From Clostridium tagluense (lineage in GTDB: Bacteria > Bacillota > Clostridia > Clostridiales > Clostridiaceae): a DNA stretch of 64,000 bases. This document shows positions 56,020 to 64,000 of the stretch, one piece after another; the stretch's first letter is position 1; the number at the start of each line of letters is the position of its first letter. Position numbers and translations under genes: made by a program. The DNA is taken from the NCBI RefSeq assembly GCF_003865095.1, contig NZ_BHYK01000003.1:158912-222911 (forward strand), given 5' to 3'. The notes below the pieces were generated by a model. It did not search any database, was not told the DNA's origin, and saw nothing but the letters and a program-made list of their open reading frames with translations.

Positions 56020-56334
56020 CTATAGTGACTTTATTATTCTATTAAATACTTCATCTACTATTTTCAATTTATTAATTTGATATTTGGCATTAATATCATT
56101 TAATCCTTCTTCCTTTTCTTTTATTATGTTTTCAGCTCTATTATCTGCCTTAGTTATTTTTTCATTACTTATAGTACTCTTAATAATTTTAGATTCTTCT
56201 TCAAAGTTACTCCTCATATCTAGTATTGTTTTTTCAAGTTCATCTTGTTTTTCTTTTATCAGTTCATCAATGCCCTTTCTATACCTTTCAGCATCTTTGT
56301 CTATACTCATTACTTTATTCATTACAAATTCCAA
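56020..56334 (-). CDS. ntpH: V-type ATPase stalk subunit (H/G-type)
   Basis: A 104-residue all-helical, highly charged protein (YRKGIDELIKEKQDELEKTILDM, AENIIKEKEEGLNDINAKYQINK) that fits the peripheral-stalk subunit pairing with E. It is the first operon gene, as in other clostridia. The TTG start 8 nt after GGGGGTG is preferred because the upstream ATG has no ribosome-binding site; the later ATG at residue 5 is also possible. Confidence 0.82.
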   Translation of the reverse strand: MEFVMNKVMSIDKDAERYRKGIDELIKEKQDELEKTILDMRSNFEEESKIIKSTISNEKITKADNRAENIIKEKEEGLNDINAKYQINKLKIVDEVFNRIIKSL

Positions 56335-56409
56335 AGCATCACCCCCAATATTTTTAAAATAATACATCGATTTGTTTTTTTTCTAGAATTTTGAAATAAC
56401 CATTCTTCC

Positions 56410-56438
56410 ATTATAGACTCTTTCAATACTAATGTCGA
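56410..56438 (-). promoter_or_regulatory. Sigma-A promoter of the V-ATPase operon
   Basis: TCGACA, a 17-bp spacer and TATAAT on the minus strand, about 75 bp before the first gene. No other equally strong promoter is seen inside the operon. The rest of the 309-bp gap up to the winged-helix gene holds that gene's -10 and nothing else I can support. Confidence 0.8.
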
Positions 56439-56594
56439 AAGCTATTTTTGACATTATTCAAGCATTTAGTAATGAATTTGAACGCCCTTACAATATATTC
56501 AGTAGTTAGCTAACCTTACCTGTGTTTATCTCGCATACTCACATATAAAAATCCCGGCCTTAAACTATACCTTTTTATTAACTAGCTGATGTAG

Positions 56595-56600
56595 TATAAT
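56595..56600 (+). promoter_or_regulatory. Promoter -10 box of the winged-helix-like gene
   Basis: A perfect TATAAT lies 43 bp upstream of the start codon, with only a weak T-rich -35. Confidence 0.45.
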
Positions 56601-56643
56601 TAAGTACTATTGCTAAATAAATTTATTACTAAAGGAGGTACTT

Positions 56644-56925
56644 ATGAAAGATAACATAGAAGAAACTGAAGGTAACGTATTAAACTATCTTTATGAAAAT
56701 AAAGCTGCATCACCACAAAGTGTAGCAAAAATAAAGTTAGGTATTAATTTAGGTAAAGGTAAGGGTGATCTTAGATTATTTAAGGCATCACTTGAATCAC
56801 TAATTAATAAGAAGTTTATAAAAAAACAAGAGGACAGAGGAAATTATAAAATTAATGACACTGGAATAGAGCATATCGAAGGAACTGTAGATATCGTAGA
56901 AACTGAGAATATTCAGGGAAATTAA
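56644..56925 (+). CDS. Small winged-helix-like protein
   Basis: A 93-residue protein with a helix-turn-helix look: EGNVLNYLYENKAASPQSVAKIK, then FKASLESLINKKFIKKQEDRGNYKINDTGIEHIEG, resembling a winged-helix core with a wing. AAAGGAGG precedes the ATG and a strong terminator follows, so it is monocistronic. It could be a DNA-binding regulator, but no family or target is evident. It is divergent from the V-ATPase operon and convergent with selC. Confidence 0.75.
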   Translation: MKDNIEETEGNVLNYLYENKAASPQSVAKIKLGINLGKGKGDLRLFKASLESLINKKFIKKQEDRGNYKINDTGIEHIEGTVDIVETENIQGN

Positions 56926-56946
56926 AAAAGAGCCTAAGGCTCTTTT
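56926..56946 (+). terminator. Terminator of the winged-helix-like gene
   Basis: AAAGAGCC, a TAA loop and GGCTCTTT, followed by more Ts, lies at the stop codon. Confidence 0.9.
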
Positions 56947-56955
56947 TTGTATAAT

Positions 56956-56999
56956 AAAAAGCGGCCCAGATAACATAAAAAATTATGTATCTAAGCCGC
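56956..56999 (-). terminator. Terminator of selC
   Basis: On the minus strand a long stem (GCGGC outer, AGAT and CATAA inner) ends in CTTTTTATT, 17 bp after the tRNA. Confidence 0.75.
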
Positions 57000-57015
57000 A
57001 ATATGTCGATTTAAT

Positions 57016-57112
57016 TGGCGGGAATATGTGTGAATCGAACACACCCATCGTGGTATTAGCACGACAACACAGTTTTGAAGACTGGCAGGCACACCAGCAC
57101 CTATCTACTCCC
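57016..57112 (-). tRNA. selC: Selenocysteine tRNA, anticodon TCA
   Basis: A 97-nt tRNA, long because of its extra arm. The anticodon loop is CTTCAAA (anticodon at 57076-57078), reading UGA. The acceptor is GGGAGTA paired with TATTCCC, the T arm is GGGTGTGTTCGATTCACAC-like, and CCA is encoded. The long D stem (GGTGCTGG) and the extended variable arm (TGTTGTCGTGCTAATACCACGA) mark tRNA-Sec. It has its own promoter and terminator and lies next to selB, selA and selD. Confidence 0.97.
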
Positions 57113-57124
57113 AGGAACATGCTA

Positions 57125-57153
57125 ATTATAGCATATCTTATCACTATACTCAA
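57125..57153 (-). promoter_or_regulatory. Sigma-A promoter of selC
   Basis: TTGAGT, a 17-bp spacer and TATAAT on the minus strand, about 12 bp before the tRNA 5' end, so selC is transcribed separately from selB. Confidence 0.85.
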
Positions 57154-57200
57154 TAGCAATATGCATAATTTTGTCGAATGAATTAATATTTAGTCCCTAT

Positions 57201-57328
57201 TTTAACGACATTTCAGAAGGAAGTCCCCTACTTCTATAAGTGGGAGTAATATACTATAACAAAAATAAAATTTCAGTGAGCGGCTAAATTTCCTTCTGAA
57301 GTCGTTAATTACAGCATCGCAGATGATG
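57201..57328 (-). repeat. 107-bp terminal-inverted-repeat element, copy 2, with flanking hairpin
   Basis: The core at 57201-57307 has the same length and ends as copy 1 (TTAACGAC... and ...GTCGTTAA) and differs at about 13 of 107 positions, in opposite orientation. The adjoining CAGCATCGCAGATGATGCT can form a small hairpin. It occupies almost all of the gap between the selB stop and the selC promoter. Confidence 0.85.
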
Positions 57329-57330
57329 CT

Positions 57331-59247
57331 TTAACTATCTTTATATAGTACTCTATCATTTTCTACTCTTTTTGTTAATTTTATGCTATCAAAATGTTCT
57401 AAAAGCGCTACTGCAAATTTTCGACTTGTGTCAAATACTCCTCTAGCGGTGGCTGCCGCTATGCTACCGTTTTCTTTAATGTAGTTACATACAATTGTTA
57501 TTGAATTTTCATAATGCTCTTTTGTAAAAATACAATCCTCAGCTACTTTTATTAATTCTTCATTATCCATAAGGGAATCAAAAACCATCTTAAAGGTCTT
57601 TTTATCCTTTTCATTTATAGCTAAGTCATTGTATTTAGGGGTATTATACCTACCCTTATCATAAGCCGCAATAATGCTCTGTTTTAATTTTTCTTGCTCC
57701 ACTGTATATTCTATCCTAAATCCGTATAAACATACAGATTTTTCATATATTTTTATAGCATTTCTATCTTCCATAAGCAATAACATTTCATCATATGTTT
57801 TCTGCTTTATATTTTTTCCAAAAACCTTATTTTTTATTTCCTCTTTTGGCATACCACCCTTAAGTGGATTTTCTCTATGATACTTTATTAAGAGTTCCTC
57901 TATTTCCTCTATCTTTTGCTTTAGAAAACTCTTATGTATGTATATTGTCTTATCTAAAGATGTTAATTTAATTATTATATTATCATCTACAAGTGTCTGT
58001 AATTTATCTTCTATGCCTTCTTCATTTTTTCCTAGTGCTTTTAAAATCACAGAAGCATCTGGATAATCCCCACTTAATTTGCTAAGAGTATTCTCTAAGA
58101 TATTTTCAGTTTTACCGCTTTCTTTAATTTTAAGATCTTCTATATACTTTTCATTAAATCTTTTAGCCTTTTGCGCAGCAGGTTCAATAATAGTGCCCCC
58201 AGCTATAGTATGCATAGGTGAATAGCTTCTAATTACATATCTATCATTTCTTTGAGCATTTATAGGTTTTTCCAGTCTTAATTGTACATAAGCACTTTCC
58301 CCTGGTGCTATTTCTTCTTTATCTAATATAACAACTCTACAAATGATTTCATCCGTTCCATGATATAATCTAACTCTCTGCCTATTAACTAGTGGTTTTT
58401 CTGCACTCTTTAGATAGTAAAGCGTACAATCTATTGAAAAAGAAGGCTCCATTATATTTAATTTAGAAACTACATCGCCTCTGCCTATTTCACTTAATTT
58501 TATATTAGCCAGGTTTATAGCACATCTTTGCCCTGCTTCTCCAAACTCCTCTGGTTTATCATGGATTTGAATGCCACGAACCTTTGTAACTACCTTTGAA
58601 GGATATACTTCTACCGTATCTCCCACTTTTATTCTTCCACTTATTATTGTTCCAGTTACCACCGTTCCAAACCCACTTACAGAAAATACTCTATCCACAG
58701 GTAACCTAAAATGACCTTCCGTATCTTTACCAGAAACATCTTCTGTGGTTTTATCAATATCACTAACTAAGCCATCAAATCCCATTTTTGTTTTTGAGGA
58801 TACTGCATGAATAGGTGCATCTTCTAAAAATGTGCCCTTAAATTCATCCCTTAAATCACCTTTAATCATTTCAATCCATTCAACATCAACCAAATCTGCT
58901 TTTGTAAGAACTATAATTCCCTTCTTAACATTTAGTAGTTGCAATATTTCAAAATGCTCTCTAGTTTGAGGCATAATACCCTCATCTGCTGCTATAACCA
59001 ATAGAACCACGTCTATGCTACTTATTCCTGCTAGCATGTTTTTAATGAATTTTTCATGACCTGGAACGTCAATAAGTCCAGCTCTTCTGCCAGATGGTAA
59101 ATCGAAATAAGTGAATCCTAAATTTATAGAGATACCTCTGTCCTTTTCTTCTTTTAAAGTATCTGTCTCCCTACCGGTTAATGCTTTAATTAAGGTAGTC
59201 TTTCCATGATCTATATGCCCTGCCGTTCCTATAATAATATGCTTCAT
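57331..59247 (-). CDS. selB: Selenocysteine-specific elongation factor SelB
   Basis: The 638-residue GTPase that brings Sec-tRNA to UGA codons marked by a SECIS hairpin. G1 GTAGHIDHGKTTLIKALTG, G3 DVPGHEKFIKNM and G4 TKADL are present, followed by EF-Tu-like domains and about 250 residues of winged-helix repeats that bind SECIS RNA. It begins 43 bp after selA, so selD-selA-selB form one transcript. Confidence 0.98.
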   Translation of the reverse strand: MKHIIIGTAGHIDHGKTTLIKALTGRETDTLKEEKDRGISINLGFTYFDLPSGRRAGLIDVPGHEKFIKNMLAGISSIDVVLLVIAADEGIMPQTREHFEILQLLNVKKGIIVLTKADLVDVEWIEMIKGDLRDEFKGTFLEDAPIHAVSSKTKMGFDGLVSDIDKTTEDVSGKDTEGHFRLPVDRVFSVSGFGTVVTGTIISGRIKVGDTVEVYPSKVVTKVRGIQIHDKPEEFGEAGQRCAINLANIKLSEIGRGDVVSKLNIMEPSFSIDCTLYYLKSAEKPLVNRQRVRLYHGTDEIICRVVILDKEEIAPGESAYVQLRLEKPINAQRNDRYVIRSYSPMHTIAGGTIIEPAAQKAKRFNEKYIEDLKIKESGKTENILENTLSKLSGDYPDASVILKALGKNEEGIEDKLQTLVDDNIIIKLTSLDKTIYIHKSFLKQKIEEIEELLIKYHRENPLKGGMPKEEIKNKVFGKNIKQKTYDEMLLLMEDRNAIKIYEKSVCLYGFRIEYTVEQEKLKQSIIAAYDKGRYNTPKYNDLAINEKDKKTFKMVFDSLMDNEELIKVAEDCIFTKEHYENSITIVCNYIKENGSIAAATARGVFDTSRKFAVALLEHFDSIKLTKRVENDRVLYKDS

Positions 59248-59290
59248 ACAAGCAACATCCTTTCCATAAAAATATGGGCATGCAAGTTAA

Positions 59291-60679
59291 TTATACATTT
59301 TGCATGCTTTTAAAAGCCTCTACAATAAGCCCATAATCTTTTTCGAATAGTGTCCTAAGGTCCATTATAACTTCATTATTACTAATTCTTACAATTATAG
59401 CTACTTCATTCATCCGCAAAATCTCTTCTATTTGCTGCGCGCCGTAGCTTTCACTTTTTATTTTTATAACATAAGTTTCTATTTTTTCTGTGGGCATGGA
59501 ACCCCCACCAACCATTGAATAGTCATTATCTATAGTGAAAGTGAATTTATCAGTTTTATTTTGAAGCATTCTTTTTAGTTTTTTAGCGCTTTTCTTAAGT
59601 TCTTCTTTGTTACATAAAAGCATATTTAAAGTTGGTATATTTTTTATAGCCTCTGCTTCTTCTAAATAGTGTGCAAGCGTACCTTCTAAAGCTGCCAAAG
59701 TCATTTTATCTATTCGGAGCGCCCTAGTTAATTGATTTTTCCTCATTCTATCAATATACTTCTTTTTTCCTACTATAATTCCAGCTTGAGGACCACCTAA
59801 CATCTTATCTCCACTAAATGTTACTACATCTATACCCTTTTTTATACTTTCCTGAACTGTTGGCTCATAGACAAATCCATATTTTGAAAAGTCTATTAGC
59901 ACTCCACTTCCTATGTCTTCAACTACGGGTATATCTTTTCCATTTCCTAGCACTACTAAGTCTTCTATAGATACTTCCTCTGTAAAGCCCATAATCTTGA
60001 AATTGGAAGTATGTACTTTTAATAGTACTCCTGTATTTTCTGTAATATTATCCTCATAGTCGTATAAATGAGTTCTATTAGTTGTACCTACCTCTACTAG
60101 TTTAGCACCACTAAATTTCATAACTTCAGGAACCCTAAAAGACCCACCAATTTCAACTAATTGCCCTCTAGACACTATCGCTTCTTTTTCCCTACACAAT
60201 GTATCTAGGGCAAGCATAACTGCTGCTGCATTGTTGTTTACCACCATAGCGGCCTCGCCGCCAGTTATTTTTATAAGAATGTCTTCTATATGTGAATATC
60301 TAGATCCCCTTTTGCCTTTTTCAATGTCATATTCAAGATTGTTATAATTCTCGGCAACATTAATTACACGATCTATTGCATCCTTTGATAAAAGAGATCT
60401 ACCTAAATTTGTATGAACCACAGTTCCCGTAGCATTTATAACTTTTCTAAGCTTTGGACTATTCTTTTTATTTAATAGTTTAATAGAATAGCTTATTACT
60501 TCTTCCTTGGTTAATGCTTGTATTTCATCATTTAAAATTGCTTTTCTATAAAGTTCTATAGCCTCTCTTAAAGAATCTAATACAAGAACTCTTATGTTAC
60601 TTTCTAATTGCATCTTTATAGTTTCTTCTTGAAGAAGCTCATCTACTTTAGGTAAGCTTCTTAATAATTCTCTATTCAT
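59291..60679 (-). CDS. selA: L-seryl-tRNA(Sec) selenium transferase
   Basis: The 462-residue PLP enzyme that turns Ser-tRNA-Sec into Sec-tRNA-Sec using selenophosphate. The PLP lysine is in [20 protein letters not shown] (about residue 293). [21 protein letters not shown] and [18 protein letters not shown] are family motifs. It lies between selD and selB. Confidence 0.98.
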   Translation of the reverse strand: MNRELLRSLPKVDELLQEETIKMQLESNIRVLVLDSLREAIELYRKAILNDEIQALTKEEVISYSIKLLNKKNSPKLRKVINATGTVVHTNLGRSLLSKDAIDRVINVAENYNNLEYDIEKGKRGSRYSHIEDILIKITGGEAAMVVNNNAAAVMLALDTLCREKEAIVSRGQLVEIGGSFRVPEVMKFSGAKLVEVGTTNRTHLYDYEDNITENTGVLLKVHTSNFKIMGFTEEVSIEDLVVLGNGKDIPVVEDIGSGVLIDFSKYGFVYEPTVQESIKKGIDVVTFSGDKMLGGPQAGIIVGKKKYIDRMRKNQLTRALRIDKMTLAALEGTLAHYLEEAEAIKNIPTLNMLLCNKEELKKSAKKLKRMLQNKTDKFTFTIDNDYSMVGGGSMPTEKIETYVIKIKSESYGAQQIEEILRMNEVAIIVRISNNEVIMDLRTLFEKDYGLIVEAFKSMQNV

Positions 60680-60745
60680 GGTAATTCACCCCGCATTTAT
60701 TTTGTTAAATCATCACCATAAGCCTTTCAGTATGGAGGGTTTTCT

Positions 60746-61774
60746 TTACTCCACAATTATATATTTATCTTGCAAAGGAATTACTTCTCCAATAATTTGT
60801 GATTCTAATTCTAACTCATTTAATCTACTCATAAGTTTTGTCGCCTCAGCTTTTGTGCAAGATACTAAAAGACCACCTGAAGTTTGAGGATCAAATAATA
60901 TATCCTCTAGCCACTCAGGTATGCCTCTAAGTTCATATTTACCCTCTATGTATGCTTTATTGTTATAGCTACCTGCAGGCACTAGTCCCATCTTTGCATA
61001 TTCTTTAGCTTCTTTTATGTATGGTATATTTTCTTTAAATAATTTGAAGCTTACATCTGATCCCTTAGCCATTTCATAGCAGTGGCCCATAATACCAAAG
61101 CCCGTTATATCCGTACAAGCACTTATCTCATGCTCCATAATAATTTCTCCAGCATATTTATTTAAAGTACTCATAACCAAAACTGCAATGTCATAAGCTC
61201 CTTTTGAAGCGATTTCAGCTTTTATTGCGGTAGTAATTATTCCTGTACCCAAGGGCTTTGTTAAAATTAGAAGGTCCCCTACATTACAGCCGTAATTTTT
61301 AAGCACCTTATCTGGATGTACTATGCCCATAACAGATAGACCGTATTTAGGTTCATCATCCTGTACTGAATGCCCACCTATTACTATTGCTCCAGCTTCT
61401 ATTACTTTATCTGCTCCACCTTTTAAAATTTGTCCAAGTATATCTATATTTAAACAATTAGGAAAACATACTATATTTAAAGCGAGTGTTGGTTTGCCTC
61501 CCATAGCATAAACATCACTTAATGAATTTGCTGCTGCTATTTGCCCAAAGATATAAGGGTCATCTACCACAGGTGTAAAAAAGTCTAAGGTTTGAATTAC
61601 TGCAATTTCATCGCTTAACTTATACACTGCTGCATCATCTGAGGTTTCAATTCCAACAATCAAGTTTTCACTTTCCATTTTAGGTAATTTATCTAGTATC
61701 TTCGCCAAGGCCCCTGGCCCTATTTTCGCTGCTCAGCCAGAGGTTTTTGATAGTTCTGTAAGTCTTTTTTCCAT
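60746..61774 (-). CDS. selD: Selenophosphate synthetase, itself a selenoprotein (Sec14 at TGA)
   Basis: SelD makes selenophosphate from selenide and ATP. The frame starts [13 protein letters not shown], continues through an in-frame TGA at 61733-61735, then [16 protein letters not shown]. The TGA is exactly where SelD has its catalytic Cys or Sec in the TSGxAAK motif, so it is residue 14 selenocysteine; total 342 residues. Later motifs ([42 protein letters not shown]) are intact. Reading it as a stop would leave a protein without its N-terminal catalytic loop. It requires its own selC-selA-selB neighbours. Confidence 0.96.
61709..61731 (-). promoter_or_regulatory. Candidate bacterial SECIS hairpin in selD
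   Basis: Starting about 11 nt after the TGA, AGGGCC and GGCCTT pair around a 3-nt AGG loop. The distance fits the bacterial SECIS, which lies just downstream of the UGA and binds SelB. The fold was judged by eye. Confidence 0.5.
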
Positions 61775-61802
61775 GTTAACCTCCTTGTAGCTCTCTGGGT
61801 CA

Positions 61803-61868
61803 GAAAACAATTATCAATTGTTTTCCCTCCTCGTAGTTCTCTCTAATTAGTAATAATTATTACTAATT
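61803..61868. repeat. Hairpin and 24-bp palindrome between comEA-like gene and selD
   Basis: GAAAACAATT/AATTGTTTTC with a 3-nt loop is followed by a perfect 24-bp palindrome centred at 61856-61857 (left half AATTAGTAATAA). Both lie downstream of the comEA-like stop and upstream of selD. They may terminate the former or regulate the latter. Confidence 0.7.
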
Positions 61869-61893
61869 CTTCAAGATAATTTTATACCATTAG

Positions 61894-62601
61894 TCACTTT
61901 ATGTCTACCTTATCTATAAATTTACTTAAGGTCTTTTCCCCAATACCATCTACTTTTCTTAACTCCTCTACAGACTTAAATCCTCCGTTTTCTTCTCTAT
62001 ATTTAATTATCCCATCCGCTTTTGTATCTCCTATACCTGTAAGAGTCTTTAATTCTTCTTTATTTGCAGTGTTTATGTTAACAATATCCTTCGCTACCTT
62101 AGAGCTTGAAACCGTAGAATCACTGCTTTTACTCTGGGACTTTTGCAGCTTATCTGCCTCACCCTTTTTATAAATCACAATACAATCTTCATCCTTTAGT
62201 TTTTGAGAAAGATTTGTAGCATAAAGGTCTGCATCTAGGGTAACACCTCCTGCTAGCTTTACAATGTCATTCACCCTACTTTCCTTTTTTATTTCATAGA
62301 CCCCTGGACATGCTACCGCACCCTTTATGTCCACTTTAATATTACTATCTTCTACTGCATTTGATTGAACAGCTGCATTTGATTGAAGTGCTATATTTGA
62401 TTTTATAGTTGTATTTGATTTAGTGGCACTTTTATTTGCATCTTTTTTTTCTGAAGCTTTATCAGTTTCTACAAATATATCTTTATAATCTTTATCCTTA
62501 ATGGATTCTTTTGGACCTGACATTGTATATCCAACAATTATAAATACAATGCTTATACATAGAATAACTATAGACCCAATTATTTTTTCTTTATTTTTCA
62601 T
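61894..62601 (-). CDS. comEA: ComEA-like helix-hairpin-helix DNA-binding protein
   Basis: A 235-residue membrane-anchored protein. One N-terminal helix (IIGSIVILCISIVFIIVGYTM) is followed by a Ser/Asn/Lys linker with five SN-containing hexapeptide repeats, then an SLBB domain (VDIKGAVACPGVYEI...LAGGV, about residues 88-140) and a double helix-hairpin-helix (VNINTANKEELKTLTGIGDTKADGI, about 172-235). This is the ComEA layout: a DNA receptor outside the membrane that feeds ComEC. It is not near comEC, which lies 19 kb away. Confidence 0.92.
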   Translation of the reverse strand: MKNKEKIIGSIVILCISIVFIIVGYTMSGPKESIKDKDYKDIFVETDKASEKKDANKSATKSNTTIKSNIALQSNAAVQSNAVEDSNIKVDIKGAVACPGVYEIKKESRVNDIVKLAGGVTLDADLYATNLSQKLKDEDCIVIYKKGEADKLQKSQSKSSDSTVSSSKVAKDIVNINTANKEELKTLTGIGDTKADGIIKYREENGGFKSVEELRKVDGIGEKTLSKFIDKVDIK

Positions 62602-62713
62602 AATTTCTCCTTTCCATCCTCAGTAATGGGAAACAATCACTAATTTATTTTACCTTCATATATAAAATTATTGACAACTTTTCGTAAATACTGTCGCTAA
62701 GAAAGATTTATTT

Positions 62714-62722
62714 TGATATAAT
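62714..62722 (+). promoter_or_regulatory. Extended -10 promoter of the carboxypeptidase gene
   Basis: TGATATAAT, a perfect -10 with TGn extension, lies 28 bp before the start codon. The -35 is poor. Confidence 0.65.
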
Positions 62723-62750
62723 GTAAGTATTGAAAACTGGGAGGTAATTT

Positions 62751-64000
62751 ATGAGGAAATTAATTACAACAATATTCGCATCATTTTTTTTGCTTTTTAA
62801 TGTATCCCTAGCGGTACAAGCATTAGTAACTCCACCAGTGGCATCAGCTGATAGTGTAGTTTTAATGGATGCTACTACAGGTAAAATACTTTATGAAAAA
62901 AATAAGAATTCTGCTTATCCCCCAGCTTCCACTACTAAGATAATGACCATACTTCTAGTCTTAGAAAGATGTAATTTAAACGATGTGGTAACTGTAAGCA
63001 AAAATGCGGAGATGGCTGATGGTTCAAAAATATATCTATTTGAAGGCGAAAAGATTACTGTAAAAGAATTGTTATACGGATTGATATTAGCTTCTGCTAA
63101 TGACTGCGCTGTAGCCCTGGCCGAGCATGTAAGTGGCTCCACAGAAAAATTTGCATTACTTATGAATGAGAGAGCAAGTTCACTAGGTTGTAAAAACACT
63201 AATTTTGTGAATCCTAATGGCTTATATAATGTTAATCATAAAACTTCAGCCTACGCTTTAGCTTTGATTATGCAGGAACTTACTAAACATGAGGAATACA
63301 AAAAGATAGCCATAACTCCTTCATATGCAATGGCATCAACTAATAAATCTGTAGAAAAACGTCCTCTTTCCAATGGCAATAGGCTAATACAAAAAAACGA
63401 CCAATACTATTATAAAGATTGTGAAGGTGGAAAGACAGGCTATACTATCCAATCTCAACATTCTTATATTGCCGTAGCTAGTAGAAATGGTCAAAAGCTT
63501 ATAGTAGCTCTTGTACACGACTCTAAAAAAACTTTTTTTGGGGACAGTATAAAACTATTAAACTATGGATTTGATAATTTTGAGCTATTTAAATATTTTG
63601 ATATAAATGATGAAGTATCAAAAGCAACTTTAGATGATGGTACATCGATTCCACTGCTTGCATCGCGAGATTTTTATATAGTTAAAGCTAAAAATTCAAC
63701 GGAAGTTTCAACTCCAGTTATTAAGACTGAGGAAAAAAATTTAAAACCTTCTTCTATCCTTAAAGGTGATAAAATAAGTAAAGCAACAATTACTTTTGAT
63801 AAAGATTCTTACAATTTAGATTTGTCTAGCGGAGTAAATTATTCTAAACCTTCTTCCCCAAACAATGGTTTTTTAAAAGGCGATTCAGAAAAATCGAAAA
63901 GTTCTGCAGTTTTAATAAAATATTTTGCTATTATAATTGCGGTATTAATAGTATTTTTTAGATTAAGTCATATAAGAAGAAGAAAAAAAAACAAGTTGAG
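62751..64000 (+). CDS. D-alanyl-D-alanine carboxypeptidase, penicillin-binding protein (3' end outside window)
   Basis: A class-A-like low-molecular-weight PBP that trims the terminal D-Ala of peptidoglycan stem peptides. It has a signal peptide (LITTIFASFFLLFNVSLAVQA), then the three active-site motifs: ASTTK (SxxK, about residue 60), SAND (SxN, near 117) and KTGYT (KTG, near 227). After about residue 370 a transmembrane helix (IKYFAIIIAVLIVFF) and a basic tail IRRRKKNK follow; the frame is still open at the edge. GGGAGG precedes the ATG. It resembles DacF/DacB proteins, which can be sporulation-linked; the sequence here does not decide. Confidence 0.93.
   Translation, partial: MRKLITTIFASFFLLFNVSLAVQALVTPPVASADSVVLMDATTGKILYEKNKNSAYPPASTTKIMTILLVLERCNLNDVVTVSKNAEMADGSKIYLFEGEKITVKELLYGLILASANDCAVALAEHVSGSTEKFALLMNERASSLGCKNTNFVNPNGLYNVNHKTSAYALALIMQELTKHEEYKKIAITPSYAMASTNKSVEKRPLSNGNRLIQKNDQYYYKDCEGGKTGYTIQSQHSYIAVASRNGQKLIVALVHDSKKTFFGDSIKLLNYGFDNFELFKYFDINDEVSKATLDDGTSIPLLASRDFYIVKAKNSTEVSTPVIKTEEKNLKPSSILKGDKISKATITFDKDSYNLDLSSGVNYSKPSSPNNGFLKGDSEKSKSSAVLIKYFAIIIAVLIVFFRLSHIRRRKKNKL

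Noticed and set aside
1-64000. CRISPR arrays, insertion sequences, prophage genes, rRNA, T-box leaders
   Set aside because: None seen. The tandem repeats found are too few and lack spacers, no transposase or integrase frame is present, and no tRNA other than selC was recognised.

Overview
The window is AT-rich, low-GC Firmicute DNA with a strongly Clostridium-like gene order. It carries sporulation and germination genes (spoIIP, gpr, yqfC, yqfD, a CotS-like kinase), the hrcA-grpE-dnaK-dnaJ operon with a CIRCE operator, a type A RNase P RNA, a V-type ATPase operon and a complete selenocysteine-incorporation locus. Most of it is conserved core chromosome on the minus strand. I see no phage, insertion sequence, CRISPR array or rRNA. 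The best match is an anaerobic, spore-forming Clostridium sensu stricto; I cannot name the species.

Layout. 1-4815: the N-terminal part of purL (cut by the window edge), a sodium:amino-acid symporter behind a tandem glycine riboswitch, and rnpB. 4863-11503: the macromolecular-synthesis cluster dgt-dnaG-rpoD, an unknown membrane protein, trmK and a Nif3-like gene. 11682-12749: a lone plus-strand CotS-like kinase gene. 12828-24822: rpsU, a decayed yqeY remnant, then yqfC-yqfD-pgpH-ybeY-dgkA/PAP2-cdd-era-recO, a UBA/DUF4342 gene, a CcpN-like CBS regulator and ppdK. 25065-39622: gpr-spoIIP-small unknown-lepA-hemW-hrcA-grpE-dnaK-dnaJ-prmA-rsmE-mtaB-hinT. 40008-40280: rpsT on the plus strand with its own promoter, structured leader and terminator. 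40320-47364: holA, a ComEC without a recognisable metallo-beta-lactamase site, an unknown small gene, a P-type-ATPase-like protein that has lost its phosphorylation aspartate, a MORN-repeat protein, a zinc-ribbon protein and a 60-residue unknown. 47581-56438: a nine-gene V-ATPase operon from one strong promoter. 56644-61774: a small winged-helix-like gene, then selC, selB, selA and selD; selD itself contains an in-frame TGA selenocysteine codon. 61894-64000: a ComEA-like protein and a divergent D-Ala-D-Ala carboxypeptidase that runs off the end.

How it fits together. Replication, transcription, translation, protein folding and sporulation genes sit in their usual clostridial neighbourhoods. 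The less ordinary signals are a degenerate P-type ATPase with an intact 838-codon frame, a ComEC whose nuclease-like domain has decayed, a 107-bp terminal-inverted-repeat element present twice in opposite orientation about 17.4 kb apart (beside rpsT and beside selC), a yqeY pseudogene fused in position to rpsU, large inverted repeats around the ppdK regulator, and a recO whose only sensible start appears to be CTG.
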